Source of the DNA: a virus
IMG/VR virus record: IMGVR_UViG_3300023174_006299
Span: 1 to 20,562 of that record
DNA: 20,562 nucleotides
Reading direction: 5' to 3' (one strand)
Shown: positions 1 to 7,166 of the stretch, one piece after another
Position numbering within the stretch: position 1 is the stretch's first letter
Layout: each line of letters begins with the position of its first letter
Translations under genes and position numbers: made by a program
Notes under the pieces: generated by a model
What the model was told of the DNA's origin: nothing
Seen by the model: the letters and a program-made list of their open reading frames with translations, nothing else
The model's database searches: none

Positions 1-1952
1 TTCACTTTAAAGAATTTGCAGGTGCTTTACAAGTTACCATAGGAGGAGTCAACCATTTAGACTACATGTTGCTTCATAAAAAATACATTATGAAGGAAGA
101 GCCATCATATAAATTAAATGACATTGGTTTAAAATATGTTGACTTAGGTAAGGTGGAATATGAGGGAAATTTAAACACATTGTTTAAAAACGATTTAAAT
201 GTGTTTATTGACTATAACTTACGCGATGTTGAAATTATTGAAAAATTAGAGGAAAAACTTAAATTTATTGAATTAACCATAATGATATCTCATATATGCA
301 ACATACCTTATGAGAGCATCTACTACAACACAGTAATGAATGAAGGTGCCATTTTAAAATATCTCAAACGAGAAGGCATCATATCACCAAATAAACCAAC
401 AACACACAATTCATCTTTAAAAATGGCAAATGAAACATATGCTGGAGGATACATACTTGAACCAGTGCCAGGCTTGTACTTTGACGTTATAGACTTAGAC
501 TTTACCTCACTGTATCCTTCAATTATCAAGTCTTTAAACTTAGGCATTGAAACATTAGTAGGCAGAATTAAAGTAGATCATAATCCAACATATGAACAAA
601 ATCACTCATTGGAAAAGCTCAAACAAAGAGACCCAAGTGAAATAGTAAATATTGAAAAGTTAAACAAAGAAAATTACACTCTTAAATCAACCAAAATAAA
701 ATTAGGAGACTTAATTGACATAATTGAAAAAAACAACTTTACAGTAGCAGCATCAGGTGCTATGTTTAGAACTGATGAACAAAGTGTAGTTGCAAAAATA
801 TTAGAAAGTTGGTTTGAAAAAAGAGAACACTATCGAACATTAAAGAAAAAAGCAGGTAAGGAAAAAGACTGGACAAAATACAATTCATATGACTTATTTC
901 AATTTTCTTTTAAAATTTTACAAAACGCAATGTATGGTACATTTGCAAAAAATGGTTGGAGATTTACTGATGGTCATTTGATTTGCAGTTCAGCCATTAC
1001 AAACTCAGGACAAAGACTAACTAAAGAAAGCATTAACTTTGTAAATGATAAAATCAACACTGAAATTAAAGAAAAAAAACAAAATATTTGTATTAGTGAC
1101 ACAGATTCACTGTACATTGTGTTAGGTGATCTTTTAAAACATAGATTTCCACATCTCAAACAGGAAGATAAAAATGGTAAAATATTAGAATTAGCTCAAG
1201 AAATACAAAACTCATCCAATTTTTACTTAAATGAGTTAAGCAAACGTTTGTTCAACATCAAGCCCAACACTCACTACTTTCAGCTCAAACAAGAGGTAAT
1301 TTGTGCTGGAGTGCTTACAACAGGCAAAAGAAGGTACGCAATGTATGTTACCAACAAGGAAGGAGTAGACGTTGAAGAACTAGACATGAAAGGCATTGAG
1401 TTGATGAAGTCCAACATGAACAAACTGTTTAAAAAGTTTGGTGAAAATTTTATCAAGGACATACTGTTTGGAAAACCACAAGAAGAAATAGACAGTTCAA
1501 TTGTTAACTTTTACAAGTCACTTAAAACACTAGATCCTAAAGTATTAGGCAAACCAATGGGAGTAAAACAAATAACAAACTATCAAGTAAAAGCAACAAC
1601 AGGAGAAATATTTAGTAGATTTAAGTTGAAAGCTCCCTTTAACACAAAAGCAGCTGTAAGATACAATGACTTGTTAAAGTTTAAAAAGTTAGACAAAAAA
1701 TATGAAAGCATAATTGAAGGTGACAAATTGTTTATCATCAACCTAAAACAAAATCCATTTAACATAGAAACAATTGGCATTCCAAATGCTCAAGTGCCTC
1801 CTGAAATTGAGGAATTTGTAAAGACATACATTGACGTTGAGGAAATATTTAACTCACTGCTAGCCAATAAGTTAAAAAGTTTATATGAGGATTTAAAATG
1901 GACATTTCCTCCTCTCAATCCAAATGTTGGAAAATTCTTTGCCTTTAACTAA
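1..1952 (+). CDS. 43: Family B DNA polymerase (T4 gp43-like), 5'-truncated by window edge
   Basis: This is the replicative DNA polymerase, and its 5' part lies outside the window. The frame is open from position 3 with no stop before the first internal ATG at 66, so 66 is not the true start. Visible motifs, in order: an Exo III-type YNLRDVEII near 213 (3'-5' exonuclease), polymerase motif A DLDFTSLYPSI near 492, motif B KILQNAMYG at 912-938, and motif C ISDTDSLYI near 1092 with the two catalytic Asp residues. The roughly 650 visible residues cover the end of the exonuclease, the palm, the fingers and the thumb. T4 gp43 is about 900 aa, so some 250 residues should lie upstream. The C-terminus ends in KFFAFN, an aromatic tail that could contact the clamp; that role is inferred. 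The sliding clamp gene follows directly. Confidence 0.95.
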   Translation, partial: HFKEFAGALQVTIGGVNHLDYMLLHKKYIMKEEPSYKLNDIGLKYVDLGKVEYEGNLNTLFKNDLNVFIDYNLRDVEIIEKLEEKLKFIELTIMISHICNIPYESIYYNTVMNEGAILKYLKREGIISPNKPTTHNSSLKMANETYAGGYILEPVPGLYFDVIDLDFTSLYPSIIKSLNLGIETLVGRIKVDHNPTYEQNHSLEKLKQRDPSEIVNIEKLNKENYTLKSTKIKLGDLIDIIEKNNFTVAASGAMFRTDEQSVVAKILESWFEKREHYRTLKKKAGKEKDWTKYNSYDLFQFSFKILQNAMYGTFAKNGWRFTDGHLICSSAITNSGQRLTKESINFVNDKINTEIKEKKQNICISDTDSLYIVLGDLLKHRFPHLKQEDKNGKILELAQEIQNSSNFYLNELSKRLFNIKPNTHYFQLKQEVICAGVLTTGKRRYAMYVTNKEGVDVEELDMKGIELMKSNMNKLFKKFGENFIKDILFGKPQEEIDSSIVNFYKSLKTLDPKVLGKPMGVKQITNYQVKATTGEIFSRFKLKAPFNTKAAVRYNDLLKFKKLDKKYESIIEGDKLFIINLKQNPFNIETIGIPNAQVPPEIEEFVKTYIDVEEIFNSLLANKLKSLYEDLKWTFPPLNPNVGKFFAFN

Positions 1953-1968
1953 AAAAAACATATATTAA
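1938..1968 (+). promoter_or_regulatory. Putative promoter for the sliding clamp gene (TTTG-N19-TATATTAA)
   Basis: TTTG at 1938-1941 lies 19 bp before TATATTAA at 1961-1968. This resembles the Bacteroidota -33/-7 promoter (TTTG / TAnnTTTG), with the last two box bases differing. The -33 part overlaps the end of the polymerase gene. The box ends only four bases before the clamp ATG, so transcription from it would be leaderless or nearly so. The call rests on motif plus spacing shared with five other intergenic sites. Confidence 0.5.
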
Positions 1969-1975
1969 AGTTATG
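1967..1975 (+). promoter_or_regulatory. AAAGTTATG start-codon box of the clamp gene
   Basis: The start codon is preceded by AAAGTT rather than a Shine-Dalgarno sequence. The same nonamer occurs at three other starts in the window, with near variants at three more. It may be a translation-initiation context or a translational operator; see findings. Confidence 0.45.
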
Positions 1976-2713
1976 ATTTCAAAAGTAGAATTTCAAGCGG
2001 TTATAAACAAATACTATTTAAATGGCCTTATAGAAGGAGTTAAATGGGATGTAAAAGACAACAACCTAAACATTAAATTTACTGCTCCAACTAGAGAAAT
2101 GATTGGAGAAATAAACTACAGTAACTTTAACTTAGTAGACTCATCAGTTGGAATAAGCAACACAACTCAACTTCTTAAACTCATAGGAATTTCAAGTGGA
2201 GAAATAATGTTAGACTACATTAAAAATGGTAAAACATTTACTAAACTTATCATCGCAGACAATCAATTCACTGTCAACTATGCCTTAGCAGACATATTAA
2301 CTGTTCCAAAAACTGGAGCATTTAATGGTTCTAACATATTCAATTTAGAAACAGAATTAAATGGAGAAATTATAACTGCCCTAATAAAAGCAAAGTCTGC
2401 CTTGTCTGAAAGTGAAACAGTTGTGTTTAAACCAACCACAAGCATAGATGGAGACTTTCAACTTGAACTTACATTTGGAGGAGACATTGAATATGCAAAT
2501 AAAGTATCTTACTTTATGACTAACTTTACACAAAAAGATGTGCTATCTGACTTTACTTTAAGTTTTAGTTCAAACTTGCTGAAGGAAATACTATCAGCAA
2601 ATAAAGATTCTGTAAAAGCAAAAATGAGCATTAACTTAGAAGGACTGTTGAAGCTGTCATTTGAAACAGCTAACACAAAAAGTACATATTACATTGTTAA
2701 AAAAGACATATAA
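1973..2713 (+). CDS. 45: Sliding clamp, DNA polymerase processivity factor (gp45-like)
   Basis: Codes for 246 aa, compared with 228 for T4 gp45. The family forms a trimeric ring that tethers the polymerase to DNA and, in T4, also activates late transcription. The sequence shows the alternating strand-helix pattern of clamp domains: an N-terminal half with a hydrophobic-strand segment near residues 75-100 (GEIMLDYIKNGKTFTKLII), and a C-terminal half starting near 125. No single catalytic motif exists for this family. The call therefore rests on length, overall pattern, position just after the polymerase, and the clamp loader in the same region. It has its own putative promoter and an AAAGTTATG start. 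Its stop overlaps the next start (TAATG). Codon use favours AAC over AAT (14:8) and GAC over GAT (9:4), unlike the sugar cassette downstream. Confidence 0.8.
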   Translation: MISKVEFQAVINKYYLNGLIEGVKWDVKDNNLNIKFTAPTREMIGEINYSNFNLVDSSVGISNTTQLLKLIGISSGEIMLDYIKNGKTFTKLIIADNQFTVNYALADILTVPKTGAFNGSNIFNLETELNGEIITALIKAKSALSESETVVFKPTTSIDGDFQLELTFGGDIEYANKVSYFMTNFTQKDVLSDFTLSFSSNLLKEILSANKDSVKAKMSINLEGLLKLSFETANTKSTYYIVKKDI

Positions 2714-2943
2714 TGTTTACAATAAGCAAACAAGTAGTAGATTGGGAAGATGCTTTATACATAATTAAGCGCATTCTTAAAGAAGATACATTTCCTGCAG
2801 ATTTTGTGCAGGAGTACAAGGAGTACATTTGCGCTGACACTGTGTTGAAAAAAGATGGTTTATATTACTTTTGTCAAAAAATTGAAGAAGCACAATTAGT
2901 TGAAGAAGAAGAAATTAAGCTTGTTCATTCACCTGAATCTTAA
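2713..2943 (+). CDS. Small acidic protein of unknown function
   Basis: Codes for 76 aa. I do not recognise a family. The start overlaps the clamp stop as TAATG, so the two are probably translationally coupled. The C-terminal third is strongly acidic (IEEAQLVEEEEIKLV). No membrane segment or signal peptide is visible. Two cysteines (in YICADT and YFCQK) are too far apart to suggest a metal knuckle. A T4-like genome might place an RNA polymerase-binding protein or replication accessory near the clamp, but nothing in the sequence shows either. Confidence 0.75.
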   Translation: MFTISKQVVDWEDALYIIKRILKEDTFPADFVQEYKEYICADTVLKKDGLYYFCQKIEEAQLVEEEEIKLVHSPES

Positions 2944-2951
2944 TATATTTA
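2921..2951 (+). promoter_or_regulatory. Putative promoter for the groES-groEL unit (CTTG-N20-TATATTTA)
   Basis: TTG at 2921-2923 is followed after 20 bp by TATATTTA at 2944-2951. The spacing matches the other sites with an upstream TTG and the Bacteroidota -33/-7 layout. A start about five bases downstream would leave a leader of roughly 30 nt before the GroES ATG, the longest leader predicted here. That leader contains AAGTTATA twice, at 2964-2971 and 2980-2987. Confidence 0.55.
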
Positions 2952-2978
2952 TCATAGTAAAATAAGTTATAAACCAAA

Positions 2979-2989
2979 AAAGTTATATG
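2979..2989 (+). promoter_or_regulatory. AAAGTTATATG start-codon box of groES
   Basis: This is a variant of the shared start box with an extra AT before the ATG. No Shine-Dalgarno sequence is present. The same AT-extended form occurs at the gene starting at 9257. Confidence 0.4.
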
Positions 2990-3277
2990 AAATTAACAGC
3001 CGTTTTCAACTCAATCATTGTCAAACCCCAAACACAAGAAGAAACTACTTATGGAAACATAGTGGTGCCAGACTTAGGAAAAGAAAAGCATCTAACAGGT
3101 ACTATTGTGTCTGTAGGTCCTGGTTATCACTGTGCAACAGGAGAATTTGTAGCTTCAACATTAAAAGTAGGTCAAAAGGTAATTTTACCTCAAATGGGAC
3201 CAACCAAAATAGAATTTGAAGGAGAAGAATACTATGGAACAGCAGAAAATCAAGTAATAGCAATTATAAACGACTAA
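2987..3277 (+). CDS. groES: GroES-type co-chaperonin (Cpn10)
   Basis: Codes for 96 aa, the usual Cpn10 length; T4 gp31 is about 111 aa. GroES forms a heptameric lid over the GroEL cage. The N-terminal strand with IIVKP, the mobile-loop region around residues 20-36 (YGNIVVPDLGKEK), the GTIVSVGPG turn near residues 38-46, the KVGQKVILP strand near 61-69 and the final NQVIAII strand are all recognisable. The mobile-loop tripeptide that docks on GroEL is IVV here rather than the bacterial IVL or IML, which may tune it to the phage GroEL. The gene lies ten bases upstream of groEL, an arrangement typical of bacterial operons. T4 encodes only the co-chaperonin. Confidence 0.93.
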   Translation: MKLTAVFNSIIVKPQTQEETTYGNIVVPDLGKEKHLTGTIVSVGPGYHCATGEFVASTLKVGQKVILPQMGPTKIEFEGEEYYGTAENQVIAIIND

Positions 3278-3280
3278 AAC

Positions 3281-3289
3281 AAAGTTATG
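3281..3289 (+). promoter_or_regulatory. AAAGTTATG start-codon box of groEL
   Basis: An exact copy of the nonamer overlaps the groEL start in the ten-base gap after groES. No purine-rich Shine-Dalgarno sequence is present. Confidence 0.45.
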
Positions 3290-4915
3290 AACAAAAACAT
3301 TGAATTTGGTTCTGAAGCAAGAAAAAAACTTGTCAGTGGAATCAACAAGGTAGCCAACGCAGTTACCTCAACATTAGGACCAAATGGTCGAAATGTCATT
3401 TACACTGAATATGGTGAAGTAAGAAGCACAAAAGATGGAGTTACTTGTGCTAAACAAATTTCCGACTTAGAAGACCAAGTGGAAAATTTAGGCGCTCAAA
3501 TGATTAAACAGGCCGCCATTAAAACAGGCAACAATGCAGGTGATGGAACAACCACATCAACTCTACTAGCACAAAGCATTATAAATGAAGGTTTAACTTA
3601 CCTAGACAAAGGAGCAAATGCAGTAGAAATCAAACGTGGAATAGATGCTGCTGTAAAAGAAGTAGTAACAGCTTTACGCAAAGACATTTCCAAAGACATC
3701 ACTTCAGAAACTCAACTAGAACAAGTAGCAACAATTTCTGCAAACAATGATGTTGAAATTGGAAAATTAATTGCAGCAGCAATGGAAAAAGTAGGTCGTG
3801 AAGGAGTAGTTCACATTGAAGAGTCTAAAAGTGGAGACACATATTTAGAAACAGTAGAAGGAATGCAATTTGACAGAGGATACAAGTCACATTATTTTGT
3901 CACAAACAACAATGACATGACTTGCACTTTAGAAGAACCATACATTTTAATTGCAGACAAACGATTTACTCAAGTAAAAGACTTACTGCCAATTTTAGAA
4001 AGTATTTCATCAACAGGTAAATCTTTGTTTATCATTGCTGAAGATATAGATGGAGAAGCTTTATCTACACTTATAGTAAACAAAATTCGAGGCACAATTA
4101 AAGTAGCAGCAGTAAAAGCTCCTGACTTTGGAGATCGTAGAAAACTCATTTTAGAAGACATTGCCACAATGACAGGTGGACAAGTGTTTAGCAGTGAAAA
4201 AGGAATGAAGTTAGACAAGTTTTCTTGGGACTGGTTTGGAAGCGCTCGTTTAGTTACAGTAACTAAAGACCAAACAACAATTGTTGATGGTAAAGGAACA
4301 GTTGAAAAAATTGAAGAAAGAATTGATGAACTGCAAATGCAAATTGACAAGTCAACAGTACCATTTGAAAAAGAAAAACTACAAGAACGTTTAGCAAAGT
4401 TTATAGGTGGAGTAGCAATTATACATGTTGGAGGAAATAGTGAATTAGAAATGAAAGAAACTAAAGACAGAGTAGATGATGCTTTACACGCTACAAAAGC
4501 AGCCATTGAGGAAGGCATAGTACCAGGAGGAGGAGCTGCATTGTTATACGCTAGAGAATCCATTACCATTTCTAAAGAAGACTTAAGTTCAGACATTCAC
4601 ATTGGTAAAAAAATTGTTAAAGAAGCATGTCTTGCTCCATTTATGAAAATTTTAACAAATGCTGGCTACACTGAAGGAGATTGTTACAGGTTGATCAACA
4701 AAATGGAAGGAAAAAACAACTGGAAAGGATACAACATTAAAAGTGAAACATTTGTAGACATGAAAGAAGCAGGCATCATTGATCCAACTAAAGTAACAAG
4801 AAATGCTTTAGAAAATGCATCATCTGTTGCAGGTACAGTTTTGTTAACAGAAGCAGCAATTGTAGAAGTAAACAATGACAAAAAAGAAGATACAGCTTCA
4901 CCTCAAATGTACTAA
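3287..4915 (+). CDS. groEL: GroEL-type chaperonin (Cpn60)
   Basis: A full-length ATP-driven folding cage subunit of 542 aa, matching the bacterial length of about 545. ATPase features are present: TLGPNGRNV near residue 29, STKDG with Asp50, GDGTTT at 85-90, and DDALHATKAA with Asp398. GIVPGGGAAL at 410-419 and IIDPTKVTRNALENASSVAG near 497-516 are also typical. The apical domain includes a canonical VVHIEESKSGDTYLETVEGMQFDRGY segment (residues 174-199). The C-terminus ends in TASPQMY and lacks the Gly-Gly-Met repeats that line the cavity floor of many bacterial GroELs. Together with groES it gives the phage a complete chaperonin, probably for capsid or other large phage proteins. A bacterial origin by transfer is likely, but codon use matches the neighbouring replication genes, so acquisition is probably old. 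Confidence 0.97.
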   Translation: MNKNIEFGSEARKKLVSGINKVANAVTSTLGPNGRNVIYTEYGEVRSTKDGVTCAKQISDLEDQVENLGAQMIKQAAIKTGNNAGDGTTTSTLLAQSIINEGLTYLDKGANAVEIKRGIDAAVKEVVTALRKDISKDITSETQLEQVATISANNDVEIGKLIAAAMEKVGREGVVHIEESKSGDTYLETVEGMQFDRGYKSHYFVTNNNDMTCTLEEPYILIADKRFTQVKDLLPILESISSTGKSLFIIAEDIDGEALSTLIVNKIRGTIKVAAVKAPDFGDRRKLILEDIATMTGGQVFSSEKGMKLDKFSWDWFGSARLVTVTKDQTTIVDGKGTVEKIEERIDELQMQIDKSTVPFEKEKLQERLAKFIGGVAIIHVGGNSELEMKETKDRVDDALHATKAAIEEGIVPGGGAALLYARESITISKEDLSSDIHIGKKIVKEACLAPFMKILTNAGYTEGDCYRLINKMEGKNNWKGYNIKSETFVDMKEAGIIDPTKVTRNALENASSVAGTVLLTEAAIVEVNNDKKEDTASPQMY

Positions 4916-4918
4916 AAC

Positions 4919-5155
4919 ATGGAACAAGAAGTTTACACACTAATTGCTAAACGCTATCCCCCAGGAGATTCTTGGAAGTTGATTGATGATAAAGTCATAC
5001 ATAAGTCTCTAACAGAAGCATTAGAGGCATACTATCAAAAAACTCAAACGGCTTATGACTTTAAACTGTCGCCTTTAAAAGGAGAAATATACATCATCAC
5101 AAATGAAATTGTGGCTCCTGAACCGCCTAAAAAATTCAACATTTACGGAGACTAG
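4919..5155 (+). CDS. Small protein of unknown function downstream of groEL
   Basis: Codes for 78 aa. I do not recognise it. It starts three bases after the groEL stop and is presumably co-transcribed with the chaperonin genes. The N-terminal part contains YTLIAKRYPPGDSWKL, then a predicted helix (LTEALEAYYQKTQ) and a proline-rich tail (APEPPKKFN). No cysteines, membrane segment or signal peptide is visible. The leader is A-rich (aaaac before the ATG) without a Shine-Dalgarno sequence. Confidence 0.75.
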   Translation: MEQEVYTLIAKRYPPGDSWKLIDDKVIHKSLTEALEAYYQKTQTAYDFKLSPLKGEIYIITNEIVAPEPPKKFNIYGD

Positions 5156-5187
5156 TTTGGCTTCCAAGATCCTTTAACATATATTTA
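5156..5187 (+). promoter_or_regulatory. Putative promoter for the 5203-onward unit (TTTG-N20-TATATTTA)
   Basis: TTTG at 5156-5159, then 20 bp, then TATATTTA at 5180-5187, all inside the 48-base gap after the groEL unit. This is one of three sites with a perfect TTTG-N20-TATATTTA pattern. A start near 5192 would give a leader of about 11 nt before the ATG at 5203. It could drive the run of small genes and the clamp-loader genes. Confidence 0.6.
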
Positions 5188-5196
5188 AGTCAAATA

Positions 5197-5205
5197 AAAG
5201 TTATG
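5197..5205 (+). promoter_or_regulatory. AAAGTTATG start-codon box
   Basis: An exact nonamer overlaps the start of the gene at 5203, within the short leader predicted from the promoter just upstream. It would therefore be present in the mRNA. Confidence 0.45.
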
Positions 5206-5505
5206 AAAATTATACTAAAAGAAAACACCCAAAAAGAAATAGAACGTCTTAATTTACTATATGGAGAAGAAAACTCTCCAGAGTATGATAATTGGGAAAA
5301 AATGTCTGAATTAGAAGTTCTAATTACAGATGCAGGAATGTACGCTGATGGAGCATATGAACAAAATACATTTGACGACTTAAATGAATGGTGTAAAAGT
5401 GTAGGTCCTATGGAATATAGACAAACATATCTCAACACTCATCCTAATGCTGTAAGAAGTAAAATAGATGAAATGTTGCGTAAAAATTTAATTGAAATAC
5501 TATGA
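5203..5505 (+). CDS. Small protein of unknown function (100 aa)
   Basis: I do not recognise a family. It is a mostly helical, charged protein: an N-terminal strand KIILKENTQKEIERLNLLYG, an acidic middle with aromatic residues, and a C-terminal helix (SKIDEMLRKNLIEIL). It is the first gene after a strong putative promoter. Its last bases overlap the next start (ATGA). A single cysteine and no membrane segment are visible. It uses somewhat more NNT codons than the groEL genes. Confidence 0.75.
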   Translation: MKIILKENTQKEIERLNLLYGEENSPEYDNWEKMSELEVLITDAGMYADGAYEQNTFDDLNEWCKSVGPMEYRQTYLNTHPNAVRSKIDEMLRKNLIEIL

Positions 5506-5738
5506 TAAAAATAATTAAATGGTTATCTCACAAGATGGGATTTAAAATAGCAATGATCAAAATTGGAGGTAAAGTACCTGGCATAACAATTGATGGTGAC
5601 AAGGAATTGCTTAGATATGTTGACATTACAGGATATGCTTTTAAAAAAGATCCACTTAAAAGAACATTTCCTAAAGTTGTTGAACCTAAACCTATTAAAC
5701 CATTAACATATGAACAATTAAAAGAAATTGGGTTATAA
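5502..5738 (+). CDS. Small basic protein of unknown function (78 aa)
   Basis: Not recognised. It overlaps the previous gene by four bases (ATGA) and the next gene follows after five bases, so it is embedded in an operon. The N-terminus is basic and hydrophobic (MIKIIKWLSHKMGFKIAMIK), which could be an amphipathic helix, but it is too broken by Lys to be called a membrane segment. The C-terminal third is rich in Pro and Lys (VVEPKPIKPLTYEQLKEIG). Confidence 0.7.
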   Translation: MIKIIKWLSHKMGFKIAMIKIGGKVPGITIDGDKELLRYVDITGYAFKKDPLKRTFPKVVEPKPIKPLTYEQLKEIGL

Positions 5739-5746
5739 AAGTTATG
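5738..5746 (+). promoter_or_regulatory. AAAGTTATG start-codon box
   Basis: An exact nonamer overlaps the start at 5744 and bridges the five-base gap from the preceding stop codon. There is no promoter box nearby, so here the motif is separated from any promoter. Confidence 0.45.
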
Positions 5747-5977
5747 GAATACAGTACAAGACTCTTGTATAAAAATCAATATAAAATGCATCCTGAAATA
5801 TACAATTCAAACATTCCAATGAGTCAAAAAATATTTTTACAAGAACAATTAGAATACTTAAAAGGTGACTTTGATAAGCTACTTAAGGACATGGAAAAAT
5901 ATGCTGTGCTTCCTAATGTAGAAGATTATGAAAATGCCGCACACATTAGAGATTATAGAAAAAGGTTACAAAAATAA
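5744..5977 (+). CDS. Small protein with a UVR-like motif
   Basis: Codes for 77 aa. The C-terminal segment, residues 59-77 (VEDYENAAHIRDYRKRLQK), resembles the UVR motif of UvrB and UvrC (E-x-AA-x-IRD-x-I-x-x-L), a helical hairpin used for protein-protein contacts. The preceding segment (residues 29-52) is a predicted helix, as expected for the first arm of the hairpin. UVR motifs also occur in McsA, ClpC and small phage proteins, so a repair role is not implied. The gene lies three bases upstream of the clamp-loader gene and may act with it. The motif match is by eye and short. Confidence 0.6.
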   Translation: MEYSTRLLYKNQYKMHPEIYNSNIPMSQKIFLQEQLEYLKGDFDKLLKDMEKYAVLPNVEDYENAAHIRDYRKRLQK

Positions 5978-5983
5978 GTTATG
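5975..5983 (+). promoter_or_regulatory. TAAGTTATG start-codon box of the clamp-loader gene
   Basis: A one-base variant of the shared start box. The TAA of the box is also the stop codon of the preceding gene, so the motif is kept even where it has to overlap a stop. Confidence 0.4.
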
Positions 5984-6901
5984 TCAAAAAGGTTACACAC
6001 AATATTAAATGAAAAGTATCGTCCAGACACTTTGGAAGGATACATTTGTAAAGATGAAGTGAAAGTAAAATTTCAAGAATTCATTGACAATCAAGACATT
6101 CCACACCTCCTATTTGCAGGAAAACCAGGCGCAGGAAAAACAACACTTGCAAAAATATTAGTCAACAACATTGACTGTGACTTTCTTTACATCAACGCAA
6201 CTGATGAAAGATCAATTGACATTATGAGAGACAAAGTAGGAGCATTTGCTGCTGCTGGATCATTTAAGCCACTTAAAATAGTGATTTTAGATGAAGCAAC
6301 TCACATTTTACAAGCAGGACAAGTTATTTTGTTAAACATGATGGAAACATATTCTTTAACAACTCGTTTTATTTTAACAGGAAACTATGCAGAACGATTG
6401 ATTGAACCTTTAAGAAGCAGATGTCAAGAATTTGACTTGTCTCCTCCAAGTAAAAAAGTAGTGGCACAACATGTTAGCATCATCTTAGACAAGGAAGACA
6501 TTGAATATGAAATTCCTGATTTAGTCACTATTGTAAACAAGTTTTATCCTGACTTTAGAAAAATCATCAACAACTGTCAAAAGTACACTATTGATGGAAC
6601 TTTAACATTAGACAACTCAATAAATGAATCTAATGACTATCAAGTAAAAATATTAGAAGAACTCAAAAAACCATCTATCAAGTCATTTAATGTTATAAGG
6701 CAAATTGTTGCAAATTCAGAAGTAGATGACTTTGAAAGTTTATATAAATTTTTATACAATAAATTAAATGAATATGCTAAAGAAAATGAAGGTACAATTA
6801 TATGTACTTTGGAGGAACATATGTATCACGCTCATTTTGTTTTGGACAAAGAAATAAACATCATGGCCTGCATAGGTAAAATTTTAGAAACAATCAAATA
6901 A
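5981..6901 (+). CDS. 44: Clamp loader large subunit, AAA+ ATPase (gp44 / RFC small-subunit type)
   Basis: Codes for 306 aa; T4 gp44 is 319. With gp62 it opens the gp45 ring and loads it on primer-template DNA using ATP. Motifs: an N-terminal LNEKYRPDTLEGY signature of RFC/gp44 proteins (residues 9-21), Walker A GKPGAGKT at 47-54, Walker B VILDEA at 101-106 (DEAT in place of DEAD), sensor 1 TGN at 133-135, and the SRC motif RSRC at 145-148 whose Arg acts on the neighbouring subunit's ATP. The C-terminal third is the helical collar domain. It sits in an operon with small unknown genes and a gp62-like partner one gene away. In T4, gene 44 is a target of the RegA repressor at its start codon; here the start carries a TAAGTTATG box. 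Confidence 0.95.
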   Translation: MSKRLHTILNEKYRPDTLEGYICKDEVKVKFQEFIDNQDIPHLLFAGKPGAGKTTLAKILVNNIDCDFLYINATDERSIDIMRDKVGAFAAAGSFKPLKIVILDEATHILQAGQVILLNMMETYSLTTRFILTGNYAERLIEPLRSRCQEFDLSPPSKKVVAQHVSIILDKEDIEYEIPDLVTIVNKFYPDFRKIINNCQKYTIDGTLTLDNSINESNDYQVKILEELKKPSIKSFNVIRQIVANSEVDDFESLYKFLYNKLNEYAKENEGTIICTLEEHMYHAHFVLDKEINIMACIGKILETIK

Positions 6902-6907
6902 ACAAAT

Positions 6908-7165
6908 ATGAACAACGAACAATTAAAAATGAAAATGGACATCACTCAGTCCACTCCCATTCTTTCAGAAGATGGAAAACCAATACTACTAGCTGAAGGA
7001 GCGGTTTTAAGAAAAATGAGTAAATTTCTAGCAGGAACAGCTGAGGATGCTTTAATTCCAATTCCTGTTATGTATGACGTTAACACTAACAAGATTCTTT
7101 TAGACATGATTCCTAAAGAAATTAGAGATGATTATAAAGACATTGGTTTTACTTTAGGAAAATAA
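6908..7165 (+). CDS. Small protein of unknown function between clamp-loader genes
   Basis: Codes for 85 aa and is not recognised. It lies six bases after gp44 and one base before the gp62-like gene, so it is clearly in the same unit. Visible features are a Thr/Pro-rich N-terminal part, a central ILLAEGAVLRKMSKFLAG segment, and VMYDVNTNKILLDMIPKEIRDDYKDIGF at residues 54-81. No cysteines or membrane helix are present. In T4, genes 44 and 62 are adjacent, so this is an insertion relative to T4. Confidence 0.75.
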   Translation: MNNEQLKMKMDITQSTPILSEDGKPILLAEGAVLRKMSKFLAGTAEDALIPIPVMYDVNTNKILLDMIPKEIRDDYKDIGFTLGK

Positions 7166-7166
7166 T

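Noticed and set aside
66-68. ATG at 66 as the polymerase start
   Set aside because: The same frame is open to the left edge, and the exonuclease domain would be cut. The gene must begin upstream of the window.
3970-4596. Long antisense open frame (about 208 codons) inside groEL
   Set aside because: It lies wholly inside a well-conserved groEL reading frame, and its Ser/Pro-rich product has no recognisable domain. Every other supported gene is on the + strand.
5155-5171. Short palindrome TTGG-CTT-CCAA after the groEL unit as a terminator
   Set aside because: The stem is only four pairs and no T-run follows. The TTTG there fits better as a -33 element.
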